Positions 34,267-43,132 of a DNA stretch of 64,000 nt are shown one piece after another. Position numbers and translations under genes: made by a program. A model generated the notes under the pieces. It was not told where the DNA came from and ran no database searches. It worked only from the letters and a program-made list of their open reading frames with translations. Each line of letters begins with the position of its first letter. Position 1 is the stretch's first letter. The DNA is taken from assembly GCF_003143995.1 (NCBI RefSeq), contig NZ_QFWG01000004.1, positions 94,863-158,862 of the forward strand, written 5' to 3'. This DNA is from Pseudoglutamicibacter cumminsii (GTDB taxonomy: Bacteria; Actinomycetota; Actinomycetes; Actinomycetales; Micrococcaceae).

Positions 34267-35610
34267 GTGCGCGTGAAGAAAACAGTGTCCGCCAAGAAAA
34301 CAGCTGAGTTCCCTGGTCTGCCGCGGCAGATTATTGCGCTCGCGCTGCCTGCTTTGGGTGCGTTGATCGCGGAGCCGTTGTTTCTGTTGGCAGATACCGC
34401 GATCATCGGGCACCTCGGCGTCGGTGAGCTCGCGGGCGCGGGCCTAGGCACCACGATCCTGCAGACGGCCGTGGGGCTCATGATTTTCCTCGCGTACGCG
34501 ACCACCCCGGCGGTCGCCCGCGCATACGGAGCCCGCGACATGCCGAAGGCGCTCGCCGCGGGCCGTGACGGCATGTGGCTTGGTCTGTTCCTGGGCATCG
34601 TGCTCGCGATTCTGGGGTATATTTCGGCGCCGTGGTTGACGGGGCTTTTCGGCCCGGATGAGATTACGCAGGCTTTCGCGATCGACTACGTGCGCTGGTC
34701 CATGCCGGGTGTCCCCGCGATGCTTCTGGTGCTCGCGGCCACGGGTGTTCTGCGTGGCCTGCAGGACGGCAAGACGCCGCTCATCGTTGCGAGCGCGGGC
34801 TTCGGCCTCAACATCGTGCTGAATTTTTCGCTCGTGTACGGGGCGGGCATGTCGGTTGCGGGTGCCGCGTTGGGTACTTCGATTGCTCAGTGGATCATGG
34901 CGGCCGTGTACCTCGTGTTGCTGGTTCCGCGGATCCGTGAGGGCGGCGTGAGCCTCGCGCCGTCGCGTGCTGGTTTGCGGGCTTCGGCGCAAGCTGGCGG
35001 CTGGCTCATGATCCGTACGGCCGCGATGCGCATCGCGCTGTTGCTCACGGTGTGGGCGGCTACAGCGCAGGGCGCGGTCACTCTGGCGGCGCATCAGCTC
35101 GCGTTCACGTTTTTCTCTACGTTGGCGTTTGCGTTGGATGCGATTGCGATCGCGGCGCAGTCCCTCATCGGTAAAGAGCTCGGTGCCGGAAACAAGGATC
35201 GCGCGCAGGCTCTTACCACGACGATGGTGCGGTGGGGTTTCTGGTTCGGCGCCGTGGTCGGTGCGTTGCTCGCCGCAACCGCGGTGTGGCTTCCGCGGGC
35301 CTTCACCCCGTCGAGCGAGGTCGCGCATGCCGCGACCATCGCGTTGCTGATTCTGGCGGTCATGCAGCCTGTTGCCGGCATCGTGTTTGTTTTGGATGGC
35401 GTGCTGATCGGGGCGGGGGATCACCGTTATCTTGCGATCGCATCGTGCATTCAGTTGGCTGTGTACGTGCCGTTCCTTGCGGTTGCGGCGCTGGTTCCTT
35501 TGCCGGGGCTGGTTTTGGCGTGGATTTGGGTTGCGTTCGGTATTTATATGGCGGCTCGGTGGGTTACGTTGGAGATGCGGCAGCGTTCGGGTGCGTGGCT
35601 GGTTGAATAG
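34267..35610 (+). CDS. MATE-family efflux transporter (DinF type)
   Basis: Twelve-helix MATE transporter of 447 residues (445 if GTG 34273 is used). Typical segments: IALALPALGALIAEPLFLLADTAIIGHLG, GLGTTILQTAVGLMIFLAYATTPAVARAYGARD, and LDAIAIAAQSLIGKELGAGNKDRA. DinF-like members export drugs or metabolites using sodium or proton gradients. TAGACT at 34261-34266 lies six bases before GTG 34273, suggesting a leaderless mRNA starting at that codon. It precedes pxpA by about 35 bases. Confidence 0.9.
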   Translation: MRVKKTVSAKKTAEFPGLPRQIIALALPALGALIAEPLFLLADTAIIGHLGVGELAGAGLGTTILQTAVGLMIFLAYATTPAVARAYGARDMPKALAAGRDGMWLGLFLGIVLAILGYISAPWLTGLFGPDEITQAFAIDYVRWSMPGVPAMLLVLAATGVLRGLQDGKTPLIVASAGFGLNIVLNFSLVYGAGMSVAGAALGTSIAQWIMAAVYLVLLVPRIREGGVSLAPSRAGLRASAQAGGWLMIRTAAMRIALLLTVWAATAQGAVTLAAHQLAFTFFSTLAFALDAIAIAAQSLIGKELGAGNKDRAQALTTTMVRWGFWFGAVVGALLAATAVWLPRAFTPSSEVAHAATIALLILAVMQPVAGIVFVLDGVLIGAGDHRYLAIASCIQLAVYVPFLAVAALVPLPGLVLAWIWVAFGIYMAARWVTLEMRQRSGAWLVE

Positions 35611-35645
35611 ATGGAACGATAGGAATGTCTGAAGGAGGCAGTGGC

Positions 35646-36401
35646 GTGCGCGTTGATTTGAATGGTGACATGGGTGAGTCGTTTGGCTCGTGGACCATGG
35701 GGGACGATGCCGCACTGCTTCAGCAGGTGAGCTCGGCGAACATTGCGTGTGGTTTTCACGCGGGTGATCCGTCGCATATGCGTTCCACTACGCGGGCCGC
35801 GGTCGATGCTGGTGTTGCGGTGGGTGCACATGTTGCCTACCGGGATTTGGCCGGTTTTGGTCGCCGCTTCATGGATGTTGCGCCGGCTGAGTTGGCGGAT
35901 GACGTTTTGTACCAGATTGGCGCGTTGGATGCGATGGTGCGTGCCGCCGGCGGGAAGCTCACGTATGTGAAGCCGCATGGCGCGCTGTACAACACGATTG
36001 CGCATCACGAGGAGCAGGCGCGTGCGGTGATCGATGGGGTGCGCGCGTTTTCGTCGGATTTGGCGGTTTTGTTGTTGCCGGGTTCGGTTGCGTTGGATGT
36101 TGCTGCGCAGAAGGGTTTGCGTGGCGTGGGTGAGGCGTTTGCTGATCGTGGCTATACGCCGGAGGGCCGGTTGGTTTCGCGCCGGGAGCCTGGTGCTGTG
36201 ATTCATGATGCGCAGGCTGTGGTGGACCGCGTGGTTGATTGGGCTCGTACGGGTGAGTTCACTGCTGTTGATGGTTCGCGTGTCCGTGTTGAGGCGGAGT
36301 CTTTGTGCCTGCATGGCGATACGCCTGGCGCGGTTGAGATCGCGGCTAAGGTTCGCGCTGGTTTGACTGAGGCTGGCGTGAAGATCGAGGCGTTTGCATG
36401 A
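35646..36401 (+). CDS. pxpA: 5-oxoprolinase subunit A (LamB/YcsF family)
   Basis: One of three subunits of the bacterial ATP-dependent 5-oxoprolinase, which opens the 5-oxoproline ring to glutamate. At 251 residues it shows the family start VDLNGDMGESFG, ANIACGFHAGDP, GAHVAYRDLAGFGRR, VKPHGALYN and a CLHGDTPGAVE end. GTG 35646 has AAGGAGG eight bases upstream; an earlier ATG at 35625 is less likely. It overlaps the pxpBC fusion by four bases. The name LamB refers to Aspergillus lamB, not to maltoporin. Confidence 0.93.
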   Translation: MRVDLNGDMGESFGSWTMGDDAALLQQVSSANIACGFHAGDPSHMRSTTRAAVDAGVAVGAHVAYRDLAGFGRRFMDVAPAELADDVLYQIGALDAMVRAAGGKLTYVKPHGALYNTIAHHEEQARAVIDGVRAFSSDLAVLLLPGSVALDVAAQKGLRGVGEAFADRGYTPEGRLVSRREPGAVIHDAQAVVDRVVDWARTGEFTAVDGSRVRVEAESLCLHGDTPGAVEIAAKVRAGLTEAGVKIEAFA

Positions 36402-38092
36402 GTGGACCTGCTGGTTTAGGCGCTGTTGCTCGCCCGCGGATGATGCGGGTGGGTTTCTCGGGTTTGTTGCTCGAGTTTGATGACACGGCTTCGCGCATGG
36501 CGTGGAACCGTGAGATTCAGCGCGACCCGGTGGACGGCATGGTCGATGCCGTGATGGCGGCGCAGTCCATTTTGTTGACGTTCGTTGACCCGGTCGCGTT
36601 GATGCTGGCTGGGATGAGTTTGCAGGGCCGGGAGCCGGAGCCGTTGGCGGAGGACGCGGCGCGGCTGGTGACGATCCCGGTGGTGTATGACGGCGAGGAC
36701 CTTGCTCACGCCGCCGAGCTGGCTGGTTTGAGCGTGGATGCGTTGATCGATGCGCATACCCGCATTGATTGGCTCGCTGATTTCGCGGGTTTCGCGCCGG
36801 GGTTCATGTATTTGAAGCCGCGTGATCTCAAGGGTGCGCCGGTGATCGAGGTTCCGCGCCGCGATTCTCCGCGTACGCGTGTTCCTGAGGGCTCGGTCGC
36901 GTTGGCTGGCCAGCAGAGTGCGGTGTATCCGCAGCCGACCCCGGGCGGCTGGCAGCTCATCGGCTCCACCGCTGAACGTATGTGGGACGTTGACCGTGAG
37001 CAGCCGTCGCTTCTGGTTCCGGGCGACACGGTGCGTTTCGAAGCGGTCCGCGAGCACGCGACCGTGACCTCCGCCGGCATCGGTGCTGACCTTGATGCCG
37101 GCGCTGGCGCTACCGCCAGTGCAACTGATGCCGCCGACGCCATTGCTGACGCCGCCGACGATGTGGTGGCCCGCATCGTCGTGGATGCTACGGGTCCGCA
37201 GGCTTTGATTCAGGACGTGGGCCGTCCTGCGGTGGGTTCCCTGGGCGTGGGGCAGGCTGGCGCGGCTGACGTGTGGGGGCTTGCGGAGGCGAATAACGCG
37301 GTCGGCAACCATGCGGGCGCCGCGGCTGTTGAGTTTTTGTTGGGGAACGCGAAGTTCACGGCTCAGGACGATGTGACGCTCGCGCTGGGCGGTGCCGTGG
37401 GGCCCGCGCAGATCCTGCAGGACGGCAAGGCTGTGGGTGAGGCGCCTGTGGGTGAGGCGTTCGAGCTGGCCACCGGGGCGACCCTGCAGATCGGTTTCAC
37501 TACCGAGGGCATGCGCGGCTACCTCGCGGTCAAGGGCGGTTTCGCGGCCGAGGAAGTTTTGGGTTCGCGCTCGACTGACACGATGTCGGGGCTCGGGCCT
37601 AAGCCGCTCGCCGCGGGCGACGTTCTCGAGGTGCTTGCCCTGGCCGAGGGCGGCGCTGAAGACCCAACTGATGACGTGATCGAGCCGGTTGAGTATCCGA
37701 TCGCGGGCGAGGTCACGGTTCTGCGCTATTCGCCGGGCCCGCGCGATGACTGGTTCGGCCCGGAGGGGCTTGAGCATTTCGAAGAGGCTGTGTGGGAGGT
37801 TTCCACGGAGTCGAACCGTGTGGGCGCCCGCCTCAAGCCGGCCGAGGGTGCGGAGCCGTTGCATCGCATCCGTTCGGGCGAGCTCGCGACCGAAGGCATG
37901 GTCACGGGCGCGCTGCAGGTCCCGCCGAATGGCGAGCCGGTTCTGTTCTTGGCGGATCACCCGGTCACGGGTGGCTATCCGGTGATCGGCGTCGTGCTGG
38001 AGGCCGACATTCGGCTCGCCGCCCAGCTCCCTCCCGGTTCACTAGTGCAGTTTGAGAGGGTTGTGCAGTTCGAGCGGGTGTCCGGTGTCTGA
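36398..38092 (+). CDS. pxpBC: 5-oxoprolinase subunits B and C fused
   Basis: A 564-residue fusion. Residues about 10-225 are PxpB (KipI/AHS1): GFAPGFMYL near residue 130, PRRDSPRTRVPEGSVALAG and YPQPTPGGWQLIG. An Ala/Asp-rich linker (about 228-262, several DAADAIADAADD-like repeats) joins PxpC (KipA/AHS2): GRPAVGSLGVGQAGAAD, AVEFLLGNAKF, GPRDDWFG, NRVGARLKPAEG and HPVTGGYPVIG. In most genomes these are separate genes. With PxpA it hydrolyses 5-oxoproline using ATP. It overlaps pxpA by four bases and the GntR gene by eight. Confidence 0.92.
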   Translation: MSGPAGLGAVARPRMMRVGFSGLLLEFDDTASRMAWNREIQRDPVDGMVDAVMAAQSILLTFVDPVALMLAGMSLQGREPEPLAEDAARLVTIPVVYDGEDLAHAAELAGLSVDALIDAHTRIDWLADFAGFAPGFMYLKPRDLKGAPVIEVPRRDSPRTRVPEGSVALAGQQSAVYPQPTPGGWQLIGSTAERMWDVDREQPSLLVPGDTVRFEAVREHATVTSAGIGADLDAGAGATASATDAADAIADAADDVVARIVVDATGPQALIQDVGRPAVGSLGVGQAGAADVWGLAEANNAVGNHAGAAAVEFLLGNAKFTAQDDVTLALGGAVGPAQILQDGKAVGEAPVGEAFELATGATLQIGFTTEGMRGYLAVKGGFAAEEVLGSRSTDTMSGLGPKPLAAGDVLEVLALAEGGAEDPTDDVIEPVEYPIAGEVTVLRYSPGPRDDWFGPEGLEHFEEAVWEVSTESNRVGARLKPAEGAEPLHRIRSGELATEGMVTGALQVPPNGEPVLFLADHPVTGGYPVIGVVLEADIRLAAQLPPGSLVQFERVVQFERVSGV

Positions 38093-38738
38093 CCACGGCA
38101 GTTCCGCACCCGCGTCCGTGGTTGCGGCGGCGCGTCTGCGTGACCTGATTGCGCGTGGGCAGATGCCGCCGGGGCATCAGTTGCGGGAGGTCGCGCTCGC
38201 GGCGGAACTGGATGTTTCCCGCAACACGCTGCGTGAGGCGTTCACGGCGCTCGCCGCGGAGGGCCTGGTTGAGCGGGTGCGTAACCGCGGCGTGTTCGTC
38301 GCGGTCCCGAAAGCCGACGATGTGCGCCGCATTTTCGCTGCCCGCCGGCTCATGGAACCTGCCGCGCTCGCGTGGGGCGAGTTCGATGCTGCCCAGTTGG
38401 CTGCGCTGCGTGTGCACGCCGAACGCGCCGAGCTGGCCCAGCGGTGGGGCGACCTGGATGGTCTGGCGGCACAGAATCAGGCGTTTCAAACGGTGCTGAT
38501 GCTCGCTGGCGGGTCAGAGATTCTGAACGGCCTCATGGGGCGGATCCAGGCCGCGATGCGGTTGCTGTTCGATTCGATGGCCGCAGTCCCGGCCTTCCAT
38601 GCCCTGTATGTTGAGGGACACCAAACGGTCGCCGGCCTGCTTGAAGGCGGGGATCGTTTCGCCGCCGCCGAGGCGTGGCGTGAGGTGCTCGAGAACGCCG
38701 AAGCTGAACTCCTCAAGCACCTCGCCGCACAACCCTAA
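38085..38738 (+). CDS. GntR/FCD-family transcriptional regulator
   Basis: Regulator of 217 residues. The winged helix covers about residues 10-75 (ARLRDLIARGQMPPGHQLREVALAAELDVSRNTLREAF and LVERVRNRGVFVA in pieces). The all-alpha FCD effector domain follows, with FAARRLMEPAALAWG, AQNQAFQTVLMLAGG (an FH-type position appears as FQ) and EGHQTVAGLLEGGD. Its GTG start overlaps pxpBC by eight bases, so it probably controls this pxp operon in response to 5-oxoproline or a related acid. The 3' end overlaps the convergent SseB gene by four bases. Confidence 0.88.
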   Translation: MSDHGSSAPASVVAAARLRDLIARGQMPPGHQLREVALAAELDVSRNTLREAFTALAAEGLVERVRNRGVFVAVPKADDVRRIFAARRLMEPAALAWGEFDAAQLAALRVHAERAELAQRWGDLDGLAAQNQAFQTVLMLAGGSEILNGLMGRIQAAMRLLFDSMAAVPAFHALYVEGHQTVAGLLEGGDRFAAAEAWREVLENAEAELLKHLAAQP

Positions 38739-39625
38739 CCCTGGTAGTAGCCGACCTTCTCGAGTTCGGTGCTCGGCAGTTCGACCGCCTCAGGGCTGGC
38801 CGGGTCGATCACGATGCCCATCCCCGGCTTCACGGTGGTCCGCAGGCTCGCGAGTGGAACCATCACGGAACCGCCACCCGGGTTGTGCCGGAACACCTCG
38901 AGCGTCGAGGAGAACACCGGCAGGATCATTTCGCCGGTTTCTTTGTTCTTCATGAACGCAACGCCTTCGCGATCGCCGTCGCCGGTTTTCTGCGTCATCA
39001 AGACCACCTCGCCTTCGCCCATCAGAGCCTCAACCGCATCGTCATGGCTGGCGAGGACTGCGGCACGCAAGCGGCCGTTGCGCAGAGGGAACTGCATGGT
39101 TTCGTCTTCGGGGCGGATCAGCATTCCGGTGTCCATCGGGTCAACCACGATCCCGGTGATGCCGCTCGCGCCAAAGCTCGTATCTTTGAACGCGATCTCG
39201 GCGAGCTCATCGCCGTACAGACCCGCGAACTCGGGGACCTCGTCGTCGGGGCGGATCTGCGTCCACAAGCTGCGGGCTTCCTCTTCGGAGAACGCGGCCT
39301 CGACCACGCGCAGCTCCTCGAATCCGTGAGCCACCAGGTGGGTCACGGCGCCCGATGCGCTGCGGGCCGCCACTGGAACGTAGAGCTTGGTGCCGAAAAA
39401 GTCGGAACCGAAAGCGAGCAGGGTATCGCCGTTGGGGCCCTGATCGTATTCGATGTAGGAACGAAGCAGCGCACCGCCCGGCTGGTCTTTCTCGGGGCGA
39501 GGGAACTTTTCCTGGTGTTCGATCGCGGCCTGGCTGCGGGTATCGCTCATCCGCGGCTGCGCGTGCTCGTGCGGGTGCTCGTGGCTGTGCTCATGTTCGT
39601 GGGCGTGGTCGTGCGTGTGGCTCAT
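38735..39625 (-). CDS. SseB-family protein with histidine-rich N-terminus
   Basis: A 296-residue soluble protein. Residues 2-24 are a run of alternating His with Asp, Glu, Ala and Ser (HTHDHAHEHEHSHEH), a likely metal-binding tail. The body contains SseB-type segments: TKLYVPVAARS, RSLWTQIRPDDEVP, MLIRPEDETMQFPLRNGRL, VVLMTQKTGDGDREGVAFM, MILPVFSSTLEVFRH and a C-terminal GMGIVIDPASPEAVELP. SseB domains are poorly understood; some relate to serine sensitivity or type III secretion regulation. ATG 39625 is chosen at the His tail; longer starts are possible. Divergent from a DtxR-family metalloregulator, which fits a metal link. Confidence 0.72.
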   Translation of the reverse strand: MSHTHDHAHEHEHSHEHPHEHAQPRMSDTRSQAAIEHQEKFPRPEKDQPGGALLRSYIEYDQGPNGDTLLAFGSDFFGTKLYVPVAARSASGAVTHLVAHGFEELRVVEAAFSEEEARSLWTQIRPDDEVPEFAGLYGDELAEIAFKDTSFGASGITGIVVDPMDTGMLIRPEDETMQFPLRNGRLRAAVLASHDDAVEALMGEGEVVLMTQKTGDGDREGVAFMKNKETGEMILPVFSSTLEVFRHNPGGGSVMVPLASLRTTVKPGMGIVIDPASPEAVELPSTELEKVGYYQG

Positions 39626-39758
39626 GAGTCCAGTATCTCGCATGGGCGGGTGCACACGCCCGCTGGGTTGCTGAGGCGCTGGGGCGATAAGGTTGCATGA
39701 GACAACACGTAGCGGCCGGCCAGGTGGCTGAGTCGTGCTCGGCGAGGGGAGTGCACTC

Positions 39759-40490
39759 ATGGGTTCAGACGGTAACGCAGCGTCCTCGGCTGAGCAGTCC
39801 CCTAACGAACTGTCCCCGGTCGAGCTGGATCAGATTTCCCCCGTCGCCCAGGACTATGTCAAGCAGATTTGGGCCTCGCTCGAGTGGGGTGGCGAGCCGA
39901 CCTCAACCTCAATGCTGGCCTCGCGTTTCCAAACCTCCGCGCCGAACGTTTCCGAGACCCTGCGGCGTCTAGCGCGGCAGGGACTCGTCACGTACGAGCC
40001 GTACAAGCCTGTCGCGCTCACGGAGCGTGGCCGCGCTGTAGCCCTCATGATGGTGCGCCGCCACCGGCTCATCGAGACCTACCTCGTCGAATCCCTCGGC
40101 TACACGTGGGACGAAGTGCACGAGGACGCCGAACGCCTCGAACACGCCGCGTCAGCCCGGTTTGTTGACCGGATCGACGCGCTGCTCGGGTATCCGCGCA
40201 TGGATCCGCACGGCGACCCGATCCCGGGCCCGGACCTTTCGATGCCGTCCATGGATGACGTTGCGGCGCTCGCCGAGCTTGGCCCTGGCACGTATGAGGT
40301 GGTTCGGATCGCCGACGATGATCCGCAGCTTTTGCGCCGCCTCGAATCGGTGGGTGTTCAGCCGGGCTCGCGAGTTGACATCAACGATGTGGGTGCCGGT
40401 GTTGCCGCGGACGGTTCAGCGCTATCTGAGGCCGAGTTGGCGGCGATGTATGTGCGGCCAGCAACCACCGCATCGGACGCTGAAAGCTAG
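39759..40490 (+). CDS. DtxR-family metal-dependent transcriptional regulator
   Basis: Regulator of 243 residues. The winged helix lies at about residues 20-90 (VAQDYVKQIWASLEW, LASRFQTSAPNVSETLRRLARQGLV, ALTERGRAVALMMVRRHRLIETYL). A dimerisation/metal domain follows (DEVHEDAERLEHAAS, with the expected Glu/His ligands), then a C-terminal FeoA/SH3-like domain (YEVVRIADDDPQLLRRLESVGVQPGSRV in pieces). Such proteins repress iron- or manganese-uptake genes when the metal is bound. The ATG at 39759 has GAGGGGA upstream. I found no classical DtxR box nearby. The last four bases overlap the convergent HtrA-like gene. Confidence 0.9.
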   Translation: MGSDGNAASSAEQSPNELSPVELDQISPVAQDYVKQIWASLEWGGEPTSTSMLASRFQTSAPNVSETLRRLARQGLVTYEPYKPVALTERGRAVALMMVRRHRLIETYLVESLGYTWDEVHEDAERLEHAASARFVDRIDALLGYPRMDPHGDPIPGPDLSMPSMDDVAALAELGPGTYEVVRIADDDPQLLRRLESVGVQPGSRVDINDVGAGVAADGSALSEAELAAMYVRPATTASDAES

Positions 40491-41830
40491 TTCACGCCGG
40501 AGCGGATGAGGGTCACGGTGCCTTCGCCGGTTCCGCCGTTCGCGCCTTCGTCGGCGCTCCACGCGATCTTCACTTTCTCGCCGGGCTCGAGCGGTGCGAG
40601 CGCGCGTTTGAGGTCGCTGTAGGTTTCGATGTGTTCCCCGTTGATCATCGTGATGCGGTCGCCTTCTTTGACGCCGAGCTTGGGTAGTGGCGAGCCTTCG
40701 AGGAAGCTTTCGATGGCGATCCCTGGCGTACGTGGGTTGGGTTTCTCTTCGCTGATGACCGTGATCCCGAACGCGGCTGGCCGGCCGATGATGGTGCCGT
40801 CTCCGTTGGTTCCGTTGAGGATGCGCTGGGTTTCGTTGACCACGGTGCTGATGGGGATCGCGTACCCGTTGACGGTAGCTGAGGAGTCACCTTGCGACGC
40901 GGCGACCGTCATGCCGATGACGTGGCCGCCCCGCTGCATCATCGCGCCGCCTGAATAGCCTTGGACGACGTCGGCGTTGGTTGCGATGAGGTTGTCGAGG
41001 CGGGTGCCGGGGACGGCGCCGTCGGCTCGGGTGCGGATGTTGATGTTGAGGTTGGTGACCCTGCCGTGGAGCTGTTGGAGGACGCCTTTGGCTTCGCCGT
41101 TGCCGATGACGGTGACGCGGCTTCCGAGGGTCACGTTGGTGCTCGGGATTGCGATGGTGCGGAGGTTTTTCGCGTTCTTGAGCTTCAGGACCGCGATGTC
41201 TTTGAGCGCGTTATGGCCCACGAGTGAGGCTTCGTAGCGTTTCTTAGTGTGGGTGTCTTGCACGCGGATGGCGGTTGAGCCTTGGATGACGTGGTAGTTG
41301 GTGATGATGTAGCCGTCCGGGGTTGCGATGAGCCCGGTTCCGGCGCCGGACACGAAGCCGGGGAGCACGGATTCGATGAGCACGAGCCCGGGCACGCCGT
41401 CTTTGAGCTCTTGACCTTTTTTGACGGGGCCGCTGTCGCGTGGCTCTTGCCCTTGTCCTTCGGCAGGGAAGTTAACGGTGGGTGGTTCGGCTTGCCTGAG
41501 TTTCTCTGCGAGGTTGCCGGCCGCGGCGGGGTTGGGTGGTTCCTCTATAGGTTGTTGTGTGGTCCCGGTGGGGTTGGTCGTGAGGCCGGGTTGCAGGACG
41601 CTCGGGACGAGCCACGCCGCGATGGCGACGATGACCACGAGGATCGCCGCGATGTTGCTTCCGGTGCGGCGGCGCTTGCGTGGCGCCGGCCGGCCGTAAC
41701 CGGGATGCCCCGCGTAGCCAGGTTGCCCACCGTAGGCGGGGCCGCTGTAACCGGGGTTCTGGGCGTGCATGTAGGGGGCTAGCTGCGGCGCGCCACCTGG
41801 TGTTGGTGCGTTCCCAAAGTAGGGGTGCAT
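40487..41830 (-). CDS. Membrane-anchored HtrA-like serine protease with PDZ domain
   Basis: A 447-residue protein. A Gly/Tyr/Pro-rich cytoplasmic N-terminus and a basic RKRRRTGS stop precede one membrane helix (AAILVVIVAIAAWLVPSV, about residues 58-76). The extracytoplasmic trypsin-like domain has His in NYHVIQGS, Asp in KDIAVLKL and Ser in QGYSGGAMM, a complete triad. A PDZ domain with PLPKLGVKEGDRITMINGEH and a C-terminal ALAPLEPGEKVKI follows. Function: envelope protein quality control or regulated proteolysis. AGGAGCCAGC precedes the ATG. Upstream of hutG on the same strand. Confidence 0.92.
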   Translation of the reverse strand: MHPYFGNAPTPGGAPQLAPYMHAQNPGYSGPAYGGQPGYAGHPGYGRPAPRKRRRTGSNIAAILVVIVAIAAWLVPSVLQPGLTTNPTGTTQQPIEEPPNPAAAGNLAEKLRQAEPPTVNFPAEGQGQEPRDSGPVKKGQELKDGVPGLVLIESVLPGFVSGAGTGLIATPDGYIITNYHVIQGSTAIRVQDTHTKKRYEASLVGHNALKDIAVLKLKNAKNLRTIAIPSTNVTLGSRVTVIGNGEAKGVLQQLHGRVTNLNINIRTRADGAVPGTRLDNLIATNADVVQGYSGGAMMQRGGHVIGMTVAASQGDSSATVNGYAIPISTVVNETQRILNGTNGDGTIIGRPAAFGITVISEEKPNPRTPGIAIESFLEGSPLPKLGVKEGDRITMINGEHIETYSDLKRALAPLEPGEKVKIAWSADEGANGGTGEGTVTLIRSGVN

Positions 41831-41888
41831 GCTGGCTCCTGCTCGCTCCGGTTGCTTGGTCGTTTAGCGGCTCGGTTGTGTAGCTAGT

Positions 41889-42926
41889 TTAGGTGCGGGT
41901 GCTTTCGTGGGCGCGCACGATGTCGTCGATGAGCCGCGCTGCTGTGCGGGCGGTGCGGTTGTCGATGTCGAGGCTCGGGTTGAGCTCGGCGATGTCGAGG
42001 TGCACGAGTTTCTTGCTGCGCGCCGCGGTGAGTGCAGCGGCGTGGATGGTGGGGAGATCGACGCCGTAGCCGGCTGGCGCGGAGACGCCCGGCGCGGTCG
42101 CGGCGGGCAGGACGTCGAGGTCGATCGTGAGGTAGAGGTGGTCTACCTGGCTGCTGAAGTCGCGGATGAAGCCGGTGACTTCGTCGCGGTGGCCGCATTC
42201 GGTGTCGAGGAGGAACTCTGCACCCATGGCTTTGGCCTGCCGGAACAGGGTGTTGGTGTTGGATGCGGAGCTGATGCCGACGATGCCGTAGTGCAGTTTT
42301 CTGCCGGCCGCGGTTTCTGCGTGGTGCATTTGGAGGAAGCCGGTCCCGGAGGTGGGTTGTTCGGCTTCGCGGAGGTCGAAGTGGGCGTCAAGGTTGAGGA
42401 CGCCGAGAGTGAACGGTTCGCCGTCGTGCAGGCGGGTGAGGTGTTCGGCGACGCCGAGGTAGCTTGCGTACGCGATTTCGTGCCCGCCGCCGAGCCCCAC
42501 CGTGAAGTGGCCGGCGTTCAGGAGTGCTGCGACGTGTTGACCGAAGGCCGCTTGCCCGCCTTCGAGGTCGCCGTCGGTGACGTTGATGTCCCCGGCGTCG
42601 TATCTCGGGTGGCTCGGTTGGCCGGGCTTGGGGTGCACGGCCAACGACGCGAGCATTTCACGCAGTTTGTGGGGACCTTCAGCGGCACCCACACGGCCCT
42701 GATTGCGCCGCACCCCCTCGTCCGAGGCGAAACCAAGCAGCACCGTACCGGATTCTGCTGCGCTGCCGGGTTCTGCAGTGCCGCCGGCCGCCGCATCGCC
42801 GGCAACCGTGCCGCCAGCATCCGCATCGTCGGCAGGCAGCGGCTGGATGGTGGAGTGCCAGCGGGCGTGTTCGGGGCCGTCACCGTCGATCCGGCCGGTC
42901 CACGGCTGCGGAGGAGTGTGGGACAT
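41889..42926 (-). CDS. hutG: Formimidoylglutamase (ureohydrolase family)
   Basis: Manganese hydrolase of the arginase/agmatinase fold, 345 residues, most like HutG, which releases formamide from N-formimidoylglutamate in histidine degradation. Metal ligands: GGGHEIA, NLDAHFDLRE and TIDLDVLPA. A low-complexity Ala/Gly/Asp insertion (about residues 34-60) follows the N-terminus. No other hut genes are visible, so agmatinase or another ureohydrolase role remains possible. It lies between HtrA and glutaminase, all on the minus strand. Confidence 0.82.
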   Translation of the reverse strand: MSHTPPQPWTGRIDGDGPEHARWHSTIQPLPADDADAGGTVAGDAAAGGTAEPGSAAESGTVLLGFASDEGVRRNQGRVGAAEGPHKLREMLASLAVHPKPGQPSHPRYDAGDINVTDGDLEGGQAAFGQHVAALLNAGHFTVGLGGGHEIAYASYLGVAEHLTRLHDGEPFTLGVLNLDAHFDLREAEQPTSGTGFLQMHHAETAAGRKLHYGIVGISSASNTNTLFRQAKAMGAEFLLDTECGHRDEVTGFIRDFSSQVDHLYLTIDLDVLPAATAPGVSAPAGYGVDLPTIHAAALTAARSKKLVHLDIAELNPSLDIDNRTARTAARLIDDIVRAHESTRT

Positions 42927-42946
42927 CGTGACCTGCTCTCTTAGGT

Positions 42947-42997
42947 GACGCCGTGCTCTTTCACTGACGCGGTGTTCTTCTACTAACGCGGTGCTCG
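42947..42997. repeat. 19-base tandem repeat upstream of hutG
   Basis: Units of the GACGCGGTGTTCTTCTACT type start at 42947, 42966 and 42985; the third diverges after 13 bases. It lies between hutG and the end of glsA. The remainder of the 205-base gap shows loosely repetitive GC-rich sequence and no gene. Confidence 0.65.
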
Positions 42998-43132
42998 GGT
43001 GAAAGTTTTGCTGTTTGTGAGGCTATGCGGGTGAGCGAGCCAGCGCAAGGGCGAGCGCCGCCGCGGCACTAGTGCCAGGGCCGCCAACGCGGGGCACCAC
43101 CGCGGGACTGCCAACGAGGGACTAGCGCGCGG

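Noticed and set aside
35646..36401. LamB annotation as maltoporin
   Set aside because: Name confusion: this is the LamB/YcsF 5-oxoprolinase A family, and the host is not a Gram-negative.
34444..37960. Long minus-strand open frames (423 and 514 codons) opposite the MATE and pxp genes
   Set aside because: They mirror well-supported genes in high-GC DNA, are rich in Arg/His/Gln and match no family.
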